A DNA stretch of 64,000 bases from Coriolopsis trogii. Lineage: Eukaryota > Basidiomycota > Agaricomycetes > Polyporales > Polyporaceae. The stretch is from NCBI GenBank assembly GCA_020543525.1, contig JAHYIO010000027.1:186001-250000 (forward strand), in the 5' to 3' direction. The notes beneath the pieces are model-generated. The model saw only the letters and a program-made list of their open reading frames with translations, made no database searches and was not told the origin of the DNA. Made by a program: the position numbers and the translations under genes. Positions 11,297 through 22,901 of this stretch are shown one piece after another. Numbering within the stretch: the first letter of the stretch is position 1; each line of letters opens with the position of its first letter.

Positions 11297-14200
11297 CACC
11301 AAGATCGCCCGCTGCCCAAGCGGTCGCTGCGCTGCCACCGCGTCTCTCTTGTCTTCGCCCACTGCGCATCCCTTGCGCATTCCTCAGCTTCATTGCCTCT
11401 CCACACGGCCGACGACTGCGCAACGCTACCCTTGGCTCTTAGTAACTCTCGGACGACTCCCTCGCGGCGGGCCTTTTGGTTCCAGGACGCGGAGCGCTGA
11501 GCACATGGCTCCGGACACTGCGACGCTGTCAAGGCGCATGACTGCGCGAGGCTTCGCCAAGCTTCCGGTGAGTACATGCGCATTTCGTGGTGTCGAGCAT
11601 GTCAAGAATGCATCGCAATGGCATGAGGGAAGACTGTGCGTCGTTCATTCGCGCCTTGCGAACGTACGACAATTGAGAGAGACGACGTCTGGGTGAGTTA
11701 ATTGAGACACCTGGGACGCATCCACCTGTATCCACGTCCCAGAGCTTATAGTGATACTGCAACTCGATGGTTCAGCCTTGACCGTACTATGGCCAAGGTT
11801 GAACCGCTCGACGTTCCCGGGGAGAGGTGGAGTGCGTCGGGCTTGTTGTCATCCTGTTAGTCCCTATATGCGCCCCAGAATTCTTCGTGGATGGGCACGG
11901 CGGTCGCAAGAAGTCAGCGCGACCCCCTTCCGCAGCTGTGTGTAGCTCGCTCTCTGTGTCGCACTCGGGCTGTCCTGGGAGAAGCCGACATGTTTGGCTC
12001 ACAGGCTATACGCTTTTGGCTTCGAAGCTAGGTCAGTGGGGCTACCTCCACGTTTCGGTTCTTTCTGTACCCCCAGAGTCTCTACACGCGTTTCTACCAA
12101 CCTACGAGCATGCGTCTCGCTTATCATGGATGAGAATCGGAACTCGGTTCCCATCTCCGCTTGCGTGTTAACCTCATGGTCCTGACTGACCCTACTTTCC
12201 AAGGTCTAGATCCGCGCTGCGACCGCGCCTCATCATCCTCTACTCGCCGGTCACTACTCCCCTCGTCTTCTCCGGGCCGACCGAAAGAGTCGCTTACCCC
12301 CCCTCCGTACATCCGACGTTCCACAGGGAACTAGATCACCCAATCTAATGCAACAACTTGCCCCACCTTGAAGGCTATCAAGACCCTACTCCCATGTTGC
12401 ATTTCGGATGCCCATCTTTTGGGACCACCTTTCTGTCTTTGTAGGCTATCTCCTTACCGACCGTCCTTCTCAGCATGTCCACTCTTCCATGCGGAGACTA
12501 TGGTCGCTTCCCGCGCAGTCAAGGTATTTTGCGAGGATTACCATGGCTGTCCTCCGCGCGTGGCGACTCTTCTGATGCGTATCGCTCGTCGGACCGGTTC
12601 TTCCTTCACGTGCGCATGCAACCGACTGACGACTTCTCGACGAGGCGACGTGGCGTCCGCGCGGGAATGTAAACGTACTACAACCTCATTGCCAGCATGC
12701 AGGCGCTCCGCAATCGTTACGCTTTGGGCTACTCTAGCTATCAACGCTACTCAGATCGTGCCTATCACAGTTCACTGGACACCCCGCAAGACTAGAAGCA
12801 CATCTTCTCCCTATCTGCAGACCTGTCTATTCGCACCTGTGGGCTTCCATATCGCGGACTCCGATATCAGTTCGACAAGTAATGACCTCTGCTGACCGTC
12901 TGCGATAGCTGGGTTAGGCCTTCAAGGTCACGTACGGTACGCCGGTTTCTTCTCTCGTTCCGCCTTACGTATGGAACGCTCTCGATACGAACAATTTGTC
13001 TATCTGCAGGCTAGCCTAGCGCGGCACTAGCTTCCGTTTCCCTTTTACGAAGAGCGTAATAACCGGTGCTGAAGCCGTGCGTACGGCTTTCCGGATGCTT
13101 CGCAGGGCGCTCGGTTCACGTTCACGTTGTTCGGAGAGCACGACATCGGAACACTCGATTCTCATCGATGAACTCGACCCCGCGCGGATGGCTTGTGGAG
13201 AGCGGAGCAGGAAGATAGCCGTGGATGTTCCAGGCCTTTCCCACTGCTCGCGCGTCGATTGCCATTTAGCATTAGCGACGATCCTGACTTTTCTCGTGCG
13301 CGGGGTTGCACCGGGTCCTCTGACCATCATGTTCTTCCGCACAGTTCAGTCGTGCTTTCGCAGACATGGGCGTTTCTTGGCAGCCAAGTATGTTCCAGCG
13401 TCCAGGTTCCAATGAGGTTAGAGAGGCGTCAGGCGTTCGTTCGCAATCCAGCGAACACAGAGAAGGTAAGCCATTCGTTGTAATCGCCGATCATCATCTC
13501 ATATACAGATGTCCGCAGATGGCATCAGATGTCGCTCGACGCTCGCGCACTCTGGATGTGGACCGCATTGAGCGGACCAACCTCTCCTTTGGATTGAGCC
13601 CCAATCGGTCCCGCGGCATTGTTGTGCGCACGGGCATGGCCTGGGCCTTTGCGACGCGTTGACCCCAGTTTCGGATGATTTTATGGACGCACGCGACGCG
13701 TGCGGGGTGTCCGCCGGATAGCCTGGCACGTCGCGGGTACACTAGCGTTGTTTCCGCAATCGACGGGAACGTACGTATTGTGTCTTGCGTCGGCCATGTG
13801 TTCGATGTGGCTCGGGCCCTGTTTCACCGCCGGGACACAATACATGCGCTCACTGTGTCTGTCGGGATACACGGCGTCGCGCCATGATCCTCTGCTGCCT
13901 GTCTGTCGACACTGGCCAGAGTGCGCGGATTTCTGTTGGAACAGGGTGGGTGGGGACCCCCGACCTGACTCCGATCGTCTGGGCACGAGTTGCCCGAGAC
14001 GATCACATAGTGTTCACGCAGTGGCGATTTTGCACAACCTTTCCATTTCGGGCAGGGTGCTTCTTGAGTCTCGTTGCGAAAGCTTTGTGCACACGCCGTG
14101 GGTGGCCCGTGCGCGTGAACGCTTGCTTCGTTCCGTGTCACCGTCCGGGTGTCCGACAGACAACACGTCGCGGACTTGACGGACGGCGACATTGACCTGG

Positions 14201-15229
14201 GGCAGTCGCGCGCGATTGGACGGACAAGGCAGATACGCTCGATATCCATCGATGAGATAGAGTTCTGCCCCCATGGCCAGTGCGATGGACAAACGGAGAG
14301 AGACCCTGACGGCTTCTCCGTCCGTCCGGGTTTCTCTGAGGGAGAAGCTCGCTGTCAATGCGGACGCGGACGAGGCTGTCCGAGCGCGAGCTCAGCTCGT
14401 TCTCTTCCGTTCCAGCATCCATCTGTGCGCGTCTGAACGTCACAGGACTACGCTGACTGTGAGTGATTGACCATCGCGCGCGCGCATGTGGTCGGGCGTG
14501 CTGCGAGATGCAGTGTATGTGGAATGGTTTGCACCGCTTCACGGGAGCGACGTTGGAGGAAGTGTCAGGATGACTATGGCTAGGAGACGAGCGGCTAATA
14601 CATGGGGCTAGCGTGCGGGGTAGACATCTCGGGCAGCGTTCGGCATCGACGGCGCACGAAAGCGGCGACGGAGAAGAGGAGAACGGAGAGGAGGTGCGTC
14701 ATGGAATCCGGCCCTTCCTTCTGTTCGTTCTATCGCAGGAGAGAGAGGCGGGGAGGGAAGGTTGACAGAACGCTCGGGTCGCAGATGGGATGGCGGCCAC
14801 TATCGGATTGCAATCTAGCCAAAGCCGATCTGCACCCCCGAATTGGGACGCGGCAGCAGTGGGCGAGGAGGCGTGCTATCTGGTATCTCGCCGCGCGCGC
14901 GGTAGGGTGTGTATGGGCACGGACGATGTGGACGGGGCAGGACAGGGAACGCCCGACACGGCATCGGGAGGACGCGTACGATTGGACGGGCGGTGGTGTC
15001 TGTGGGCGTGCGAGGGCGAGAGACACGGGCTGGAATGGACCGAGTCTGGGGACGGTGCGAGGAGAGCTGGCGTATGCAGGAGAAGAGAGGCGCGAGTGGA
15101 GGAAGAGGAGCCATCGACATCGATAAAGGCGCGTTCTAGACAGTCCTCCGTCTTCCGCTCGAGAGGCTGCGAGGAGGATGCCGGATGACGCTAGATCGGA
15201 TCAAGATCCGTCCTCGCTCCCCGTGCTAG
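11297..15229. other. 4-kb intergenic block without a recognisable gene
   Basis: Many short frames exist on both strands (for example around 12400-12890, 13016-13415, 13700-14250 and 14600-15130), but each is open in several frames, lacks clear splice structure and shows no family resemblance. The stretch 14600-15130 is rich in GAG and CGG words. One copy of the 12-mer ATCGACATCGAT lies at 15113-15124. The last part is the promoter of the FKBP gene. Confidence 0.45.
15113..15124. repeat. Copy 1 of the recurrent 12-mer ATCGACATCGAT
   Basis: Exact copy about 190 bases upstream of the FKBP12 start codon. Three more exact copies lie at 16497, 43140 and 46502. All four are in non-coding DNA. A given 12-mer is expected about 0.01 times in 64 kb counting both strands, although its internal repetition raises that somewhat. 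Confidence 0.6.
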
Positions 15230-15235
15230 TATAAG
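15230..15235 (+). promoter_or_regulatory. TATA box of the FKBP12 gene
   Basis: TATAAG lies 75 nt upstream of the ATG at 15311, the right distance for a fungal core promoter with a short 5' UTR. Confidence 0.45.
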
Positions 15236-15310
15236 TGCGTAGCCACACCGCCGTCCTGCACTCTCTACGCCTCTTGATTATCACTGTAATCATCGTCCAC
15301 TGCCGCGAAC

Positions 15311-15972
15311 ATGGTCAGTCTCTGCCACCCCGCGCTCCTCTTCCACGTTGTGCTCATCGTGTTCTAGGGTGTCACTGTCGAGACTATCGCTCCCGGAGAC
15401 GGCAAGAACTTCCCTCGTAGGGGCGGTATGTCATCGCGTTCATCGATCCCCACTCCCCTCGGTGTCCTCACGCGCACGCGCTCTCTCTCCCTCAGACACG
15501 GTCACCATCCACTATGTTGGCACGCTCCTAGACGGCAAGAAGTTCGACTCTAGCAGGGATCGGTCCGTCCTCGTCTCTTGAACCCATCGCGTACATCGCT
15601 CACTTCTCCCTCCCTCATGCAGTGGTACGCCTTTCCAGACGGAGATCGGTGTTGGCAAGGTGATCAAAGGCTGGGACGAAGGTATGTCTGGCGCATTGCG
15701 CAGTCCCGTCGCCTTCATGTTGATTGTCTTGTTAGGTGTACCACAACTGTCGCTCGGCGAGAAGGCTATCCTCACGGCGACCCCCGACTACGTGAGTGTC
15801 CGTTCTACTGTACCCTCACCTTCTTTGAGCTTCGACTTCCGTTCTTCCTACCTCACTCTGTAAGCCATTCACTGACACCTCTTCACAGGCCTATGGCGCA
15901 CGGGGCTTCCCACCGGTCATCCCTCCCAACTCTACCCTCAGGTTCGAGGTAGAGCTGATCAAGATCAACTGA
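15311..15972 (+). CDS. FPR1: FKBP12-type peptidyl-prolyl cis-trans isomerase, 108 aa
   Basis: Cytosolic prolyl isomerase and expected receptor of FK506 and rapamycin. Six exons close in frame: 15311-15313, 15368-15425, 15496-15562, 15623-15681, 15736-15791, 15889-15972. Exon 1 carries only the ATG and the donor GTCAGT follows at once. Unspliced, the frame would end after 18 codons at the TAG of the acceptor, so splicing is required. The product has exactly the FKBP12 length and the usual ligand-pocket residues, each one position later than in the human protein: Tyr27, Phe37, Asp38, Phe47, Val56, Ile57, Trp60, Tyr83 and Phe100. Motifs include [36 protein letters not shown] and [20 protein letters not shown]. 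There is no signal peptide or extra domain, so it is the single-domain form and not an ER or nuclear FKBP. A TATA-like element lies 75 nt upstream. Confidence 0.97.
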
Positions 15973-18936
15973 TCTGCGTGCTCGCCTGGACCCGTGTCTG
16001 TCGTCCGACCCGCGTCGTCCGGTCCGCCTGCGACCCGGATCTGGGTCGGGCCTCGTCAGACGCGTCTGCCTCATGTCGACCACCAACCACTCCCTCCCCT
16101 CTTCTTGCATCCCTCGACTGCCGTTCGGGTTATCGGTTGGTCGCAATTGTACATACATACTGTTGGGCTGGGTGGGGGGCCGCCCATTGTGATATTACCT
16201 CTGTTTTACATAGCCATAGCTCGCACGCACGTACGCTTGTCCTCTGTCCGCTTTTTTCTGTGTCTGTTTGTATGCTGTTCTTGTCGCCGTATATCGCCAC
16301 CGTTGCTCCTCACTCTGCTCTTTTGGTTCACGCCGAAGCGTCAAAGTTACTGCCCATGCCCTAGGTACGTTGGCTTTGGGGGGAGGGGAGGAACATACTA
16401 CGGGCTGTGTATCGGACGGACTGTCGACGGACTCGCACGATGGTTTGCATTCTGTTGCCATCGATAGTCGGGCATCCCGCTCATCGCGCGCATCTCATCG
16501 ACATCGATGGCTCGGACCACAAGGCACCGCCCAGCGTCCACAACGGGAGGTGGACCTAGACACTCGCGACTTGTCACTGACAGGGGGATCGGGAGGGGCG
16601 CCGCGCGCGCGCGTGACGCAACCCGTCCGCATTTGGAAAGTTGCAGCTTCGGTCGGGCGCGCGGATAAGACGGAGTTTGGTATGCGGTCGTTTTGCGTTT
16701 CGCGAATCCGCGCGACTCGTGCAGAGAAGCGAGGAGAAGGGAGAGGTTCGGAAGGGGTGAGAGCGATAGCCAATCGGACTGTCGCCTGGGATATCGTCCT
16801 ACCTATCGGGGATGTCGGAGGATGCGCTGCCAGTGGTGAGTACTTGAGTACCAAGTATACCGAAGAGCGTCGGGAGGAGTGATTTCCAGACTTCAGATGC
16901 CGGACGCGCGTGTGTGTACGCGTATGCGCGTCCCTCGGAGAAAGAAGAACGTCCTTATTGTATGTGTGTACTACGTGGGGGACGCTCGCGCTCGGTTTCG
17001 GGCGGATCGCGTGCGAGTGGGCGCGGATTTCTTGCTATTAGGTTAGGCTTTGGGTGGTACACATGATCCTTCGGACCTCCGGCTTCGTGCACTACAGTAC
17101 TCGCGTTGATGTGTGTACGGAAGGAGGCGCCGATAGGAGGGGGCGAGACCGTTGTTGTGATTGGTGGTTGGGAGCTTGAGCCAAACTCACGGCCTTTTTC
17201 GAGCTCGATGGACGGTGGTGCCGGTGATTGCATCGGACTACGGAAACTGAGTTGTTCTGCTCGTGTGTCACACGAGTACTCGATAAGCGCGTCAAGTGGG
17301 TGTCTATTCAGTGACCACATCGATGGTGGTGGCGAGGATAGGGGCGCCGGCTTTTTGTGGTAGCAGAATACGCCGTCAGCATCATGTGAGTATGGATGGC
17401 TGCGATTGGTGCTCAAAGGCCGACAACGAGCTGCGCCCGATTTGGATGGGAGGACGTATCGTCGCTCACATATGACCTTGGGACTATGGGAGGGACGTGC
17501 CAAGTGAGCTTCTTGAGTTGAGCTGTAGCTTCTCATAGAACTGGAGTGAATGCAATGGTGCCACTCCGGGAGTTCTGGAGTTGTTTGTGAGTGCGCCATA
17601 CAGCAGTCATCTGATGCAGTCCGTACCCAGACGTACATCCGCTGACTTCTTCCTATCTCGAAGTCCAGACGGTCACCGCAGCAGACAAGGGCTACGTCAG
17701 AAGAGTATCATCACTTCCTCTGACCAACTTTGAACACCGAAAAGCTCGGACCGCGAGCTACACCTTATTGGGCACTCGTCGACCTCGCTAAGCGAGAAGC
17801 CGTCGGTCTGGCCTTTGCTCAAGACTCAAATATACCGGGATCCTGGGTCCCGAGGGGGCGGGAGACAATGAGGTGCACATCGCGATTGATCGAGGGCGCA
17901 CACATGTCGCGCTACATAGTTACATATTCAGCGATGGTCGTTGGCTGCGGGCCCGGAGCCAATGTCGTGCATTGGCTTGAATATGTACTATGACAAAGAT
18001 GTGCAACCCTGAACTAGAGACAGGTTCCTCAGTGTGGGCAGGATTGAGCGTGCGATGACACTTACCATTCAGTTCACCATCACAATGGCGAAGAGGTCGG
18101 TTTGGCGCCATTCGTATGCGAGAGTGTTCGAATTCTTGTGGGTTCTTCGTCTTCCCCGCATTCATTTCCGGAAGTCTTGTTAATGCATATGGTTCTACAT
18201 CTGAGCCTTGATCAGCTCATTGCGGGAAACGTACGGGGCTGTCTGTGCTTCAACTGCGTGTTGCATCACGAGGACGAACGCGAGGAGCAGTACATTCGTG
18301 CGCACAGCCAGAAGGTTCGACTGTCATGTCTGTCTATTCCTGTGAATAGATAATAGCAATCAGGCTAGTGACAGCATGTCAATTGGTAGCTGAGCTATTC
18401 CTGGACACGAGAGTGGTCACGTACTCGTATTTGTTCAAATTGTTGGGCTTACTCGTAAGTTCGAGGTCGAACATTCATTTTGCACGTTTTGTGGCTATCA
18501 TCTTGTACTGCTTTGCTCGCAGCTACACCTGGTTTCAGCCTAACGCCTGTATGCGTCGAATATTAGTACAAAAGACTAAGTCAAGGGTCCACAAGCGTGT
18601 TCGATGACATTGTCGAGGTCAAGATGCAAAGCAACCGGTGAGCTCAGAGCGCCTGCAGGTCGGCCCGGCCCGGAGACACCCACCGAAGCGCGCCTCACCA
18701 CAACGTTTGGGCTTGGCCCTTGTCGCTGCATTTCTCACTGCTTCACGCGTACTGGGCCGAAAAGCATGGCCTCATCCCATGGGACTCATCTATGAAACGA
18801 TGTACAGGGATTGAGGGCGAATGTCGTGCTGCTGGAGCTCGAAATCTCTATGTAGCCCCGCTCTGATGTCATCGTGAGTCAGACCATGTACGGGTGCACA
18901 CGCAGCGCACCCTCTCTCTAATCTACCACATTCTCA
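15973..18936. other. Intergenic, FKBP 3' flank to GST promoter
   Basis: No gene supported. A minus-strand frame of 227 codons (17638-16955) is Ser/Pro/His-rich without any recognisable motif and the same DNA is open on the plus strand, so it is not called. Copy 2 of the 12-mer ATCGACATCGAT is at 16497-16508. Long stretches near 18000-18600 are AT-richer than the surroundings. Confidence 0.45.
16497..16508. repeat. Copy 2 of the recurrent 12-mer ATCGACATCGAT
   Basis: Exact copy in the 3' flank of the FKBP12 gene. Its left flank CTC is shared with the copy at 43140 only in part, so the match does not extend into a longer repeat. Confidence 0.6.
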
Positions 18937-20549
18937 ATGGCCGGACAGGACTCAGGAAAGACTTATCACCTCAAGTGTACCGGAGAGGCGGCGGCGACTG
19001 CGGATGCGCGTTCCAAGCCCCAAAACATCACCTTGTTCGGGAGTTGTTTCTGCCCGTTCGTACAGAGGGTCTGGGTGACCCTCGAGTACCTTGGGATAGA
19101 CTACGAGGTGAGTTCTCTACTGATATCTTGGGTACTGAAAGCTGAGGATGAAGACAGCACTGTAAGTACTGTGCACTGGCCATCGCATAGAGACGGCGTT
19201 TCTGCCGGTGCTCATATGCAATTGTCATGGCCCGGGGACCTGTGATATAGACGAAGTGGACCCGTACAAGAAACCGGCGGAATTATTGGAACTGTCTCCC
19301 AAAGGCCTCGTTCCCGCCCTCCGCCTGGAGCAGCAGGATGGCCCGCCCAAAGCGCTGAACGAGAGCACTGTGATCATGGACTTCCTCGAAGAGTGCGTAC
19401 TTCTAGCGTCGCCAGTTGCCGCGCACATCGTGCAGGCTCTGGAGATCTGGCGGGCAACTGGACCGCTGACGTTGTGTCCCCGTCTTGGCTCTCGATTTCG
19501 GACGCGACGATCAGTATGGCCACCCAGCGCTCCTCGCGGGCCATGGAAACTCTACTTCCCCCGCTATCGGGTGATCCATGTAAGTCATTCTGTACGTTAT
19601 GACATACCGAGGAAGTGTGCACTGTGCGTTTCCAAGTCGCCGTGACAATATGGTGCAACGCTCATCGCGATGGGCCCCACGTGAACGGCGGTCATAGTAC
19701 GCCCCTCTGATTCTCCATTCCTCTCGGATATGTAGTACTCATAACCTCTCGTGCCGCCCTACTGATCACTCATGCTATCTAGACGCACGCGCACTCGTCC
19801 GTCTTCAGGCCGATAGCGTCAGCCGCTCGCTCATACCTGCGTTCTATCGTTACCTCCAAGCGCAGCATGAAGGTGAGCAGGCGCCCCTTTTTGGTGATAT
19901 GCCCCTCTACGAAGTATTCGATGAATTGTCTCGAATATTCTGTACTGTTCTGAATGGTTGCATACAGACAAGCAGGTCGAAGGTGCAAAGGCTTTTGTGG
20001 AGGCCATCGATGGTCTCGTGAAGCTGTTCGAGCGAGCGGAACGGGAAGGGTGTGAAAGCCACGGGCTTTGGTTCAAGGGAGGCTCGTTGAGCTACGCAGA
20101 CGTTATGGCCGCGCCATGTAAGCATTCATCTTTGCGCATACATCCCGGGGTCAGGGTTACTATGTGTTTTCGCTACTAATGTTGTTCGATTATAACAGGG
20201 CTATTCCGTGCTACGAACGTCCTCAAGCATTATCGCGGTTTCGTCCTGCCCGAGGGCGAGCGGTTCAAGACATATATGAACAGATTGCTCAATCATCCTG
20301 CATTCAAGAAGACGTGCAGTACCGAGCAACTCTACTTGGACAGCTACGAACGGTGAGCTTCACGGCACGTGGGGTCCTCATCGGGTGTCCCGTCTAAGAT
20401 GATGACGCGGTGGCGCCTGTGTTGCTGCGACGGACTGGTCGACAGGTAGCCTATTACTGACGGACATTTTGTGCTACAGCTACGCTTTCAACCGGCCGAA
20501 CACGAGTCAGGTCGCCAATGCAATCAACGCGGGCACAGCGTTGCCCTGA
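18937..20549 (+). CDS. Omega-class-like glutathione S-transferase, 281 aa
   Basis: Glutathione-dependent thiol transferase or dehydroascorbate reductase type enzyme, cytosolic. Exons: 18937-19107, 19158-19161, 19251-19392, 19515-19579, 19783-19872, 19968-20117, 20199-20352, 20480-20549. The thioredoxin-fold N-domain has the omega-type catalytic cysteine in GSCFCPFVQRVW (Cys39, aligned with the Cys of the CPF motif of human GSTO1). It continues with EVDPYKKPAELLELSPKGLV and the glutathione-site NESTVIMDFLE. The helical C-domain carries SLIPAFYRYLQAQ, a variable stretch, then WLFRATNVLKHYRGF and the conserved end YERYAFNRPNTSQVANAINA. Joining exon 1 directly to the exon at 19251 breaks the frame. 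A 4-nt exon (CACT) between good splice signals restores it and yields GIDYEHYEVDPYKKP, as expected for the family. Glutathione and electrophile detoxification is inferred from family. Confidence 0.92.
19158..19161 (+). other. Predicted 4-nt micro-exon of the GST gene
   Basis: CACT is preceded by AAGACAG and followed by GTAAGT. The introns on either side are 50 nt (19108-19157) and 89 nt (19162-19250). With it, phase 0 at the end of exon 1 becomes phase 1, as needed for the exon that starts ACGAAGTGG at 19251, and the codons His and Tyr are added at a place where homologues have two residues. Without it the frame is lost. Confidence 0.7.
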
Positions 20550-22901
20550 TATGGCGCTGGAGTGCATCATGACGGCAGATACTCTACCGCACCCAGCTTT
20601 ACTCGGAAGTTTACATGCCACAACAAATTGTACAGCCGTAACGTTTGCAATGCAGGTGTTCATGTCTGTGACGGTGTGGCTGACCGCTTGACATCAGCTG
20701 AACAAGTCAGAGCGCGCTGCTCAGTGCACCTTGTTGCCACTCGCGGAACTATAGAGAGCTCAGTGACCTCTAGCCACCAGGGAGGCTACTAGAAACCTGC
20801 TTGCAAGTTCAAGTTAGCGAGGCTACTAGTCAACGCATTGGAACGGCCGTTCGTATGCAGTATGAGACTTGGTTGTCTTCTGACGTGCCGCAATGTGAGT
20901 CTCTTCCTTACATCGGTGGCAACGGACACTCATACGAGCCCTACATCCATCTGATGATTTGTCTTCACCTGCGGCCCATTCACCGTCGTCAGGTGGTTTT
21001 TGTAGATTCACCTTGTCCTGTTTCCAGGAGCAAGCATTGTGCGTACTCTGTGCCAGATACTGCATTGCATAAGCCGCACAATGCGCTTCGTATCTGGTCA
21101 CGCAAATGCCGCATACATCATGGCCATAACGCGAAGCCGGCCTCCTTCTTCCTAACTCTGGCGCCATCGCGGATCAGCGAGGTCGACCGAGGGCGAGACG
21201 GGAAGATGTCTCCGTCATTCAGCGTTCGACGACCATGACTTGCAGCTCGGACGAAGCCATGCATTCAGCGATGGGTATCCGAGGTGCCATAGCCTTCACC
21301 GACCGCTGTTTTCTGGCACAGGTACGCTCTCGACCCGAAGGTTACGAGTCAGACTGACCTCCTAGATCATAGCTCCGGGGGGTAGAGTCTACAATCCACA
21401 CGAGGAAGATACTGGAATGCCCCTTCGTTGCTGCGCTAGTACGTAGAAATCGAAGTGAACGTTGCTTCCACCGCAGATGCCGTGAGGATCCACGAAACAT
21501 TTACTGCTTATGCCTATGTTCGGTGGCCCGGAACTCTTCAAATCTGCACAGCAGCACACAGTGGGAAGTGCATTGTTGCAAGAGCAGATGGAACTTGACA
21601 ACAGGGTGTCATCGGTATGGCATACCTAGACGCCTTACCCCGAATCTCGCCCTTCCCCCGACAACCCTTCCAGCGTACCAGACCCTCCTCGAGACTTGGC
21701 GGCTTTCAGGTCCTGAACTGCGTAAGACTGGCAGTGGCATCGCCCTCAGCGAACTCGCTTTACTGGGTAAATCTATTGTAGTATCGACCAAGATATGTTT
21801 GCCAGATCCTGTAATCAAGAATGCCCGGCCAGTCATGTTTGACGGAGTGATGCGCGGCGCCGAAGCGCGCGCCCAAGGGTCTCCATTCGCGCCTGACGTC
21901 TTGAGCTGAACCGCCTTCTTCCCTCATGTTCACCTATCTCATCTTCAACTCTCCTCTCTTGGAGGACTCCTGCGGCCTGCCTCGCTTCTGTACAGCCTTG
22001 CGATTCCGTCCAGTCCAAGTGCAACTACTAAACATCCCGGCGCTATCTCACCCCTCTTGCCCGCCTCCGGTCTAAGTATGACACGTGGATTTCCAAAGGT
22101 CTCACAATCCCGTCATTTCTCGCCGCTTGCCCTCCACGACTGGCTGCGTTCATGCGCCTCGCGAGGTGCGCCTGACTGCCAAGGACCGCCAGAGATGAGC
22201 GCGATGGCCGCGAGTTCCCATGCCCGGACCTTCGAATCCGACTGCCATCAAGCTACGTGGCAAAGGACTGGCGCGGTCTGGGCTCCCCCACACCTATATT
22301 TGCTATTGGCGACCTGCTCCGTTTCTCCTTTGGGATCACGTATTCGCAATGCGCATCTCTAGACCACAAACAGAGGTCATCGTTGGCCGCGGTCTGTTCG
22401 GAGTCATCGCGTAGACCAACAGATCGCACAGAAACTGTCGAACTCAATCATTGCCGGGGCCATGCACATCTGTCCAACCGTGTACGGCCGTCTCTTCTCC
22501 GCCACCCGGGTCCGTTTCAATTTGCCTTCGAGGTGCTTTTCCGGACCCTGGCGCTCATGGAGCCCTCCTTATAGTTCTCAGGGCTCCCTTGTTGCCCCAA
22601 CAACGTCTTGTCTCCGTCCTGTGCCTCCCTCGTCTCCCTTGCATCCCGTCTGAGCCCTCTAAGGATACCCTCTGAGGCTGCTGTTCTGGTCGCTGGTGGG
22701 CTTTTCTGCTACGGAGTCTTTCCGCATATTGCGTACTGAGCAGTCGATGCTCTTTTGAGTCGCTGTCTCCCGCTGTATCCCTCTTTCAAGTCTTCAGCCT
22801 GCGATCCGCTCTTTTCTTCATTGCTTAGCAGCTAAAGCTTTCATACCTTCATACCCTCGTACGCCTTCGGCTCGTCTTCGCCACAGTCATCGCATCCGAG
22901 G
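20550..22901. other. Intergenic, possible unresolved exons near 21.2-21.9 kb
   Basis: No gene can be defended. Between 21270 and 21910 there are good splice-like signals (GTACGC donor at 21322, TAG acceptor at 21369) around open sequence, and one plus frame runs to 21909, but all three frames stay open in parts and no family is recognised. 21900-22900 is CT-rich and contains the promoter of the bestrophin gene. Confidence 0.4.

Noticed and set aside
16955..17638. 227-codon minus-strand frame
   Set aside because: No motif, no leader features, and open frames on the other strand. Possible but not supportable.
19108..19250. GST gene as a pseudogene with a frameshift at the first junction
   Set aside because: The apparent phase break is fully explained by a 4-nt exon between canonical signals, and all later exons join in frame to the conserved C-terminus.
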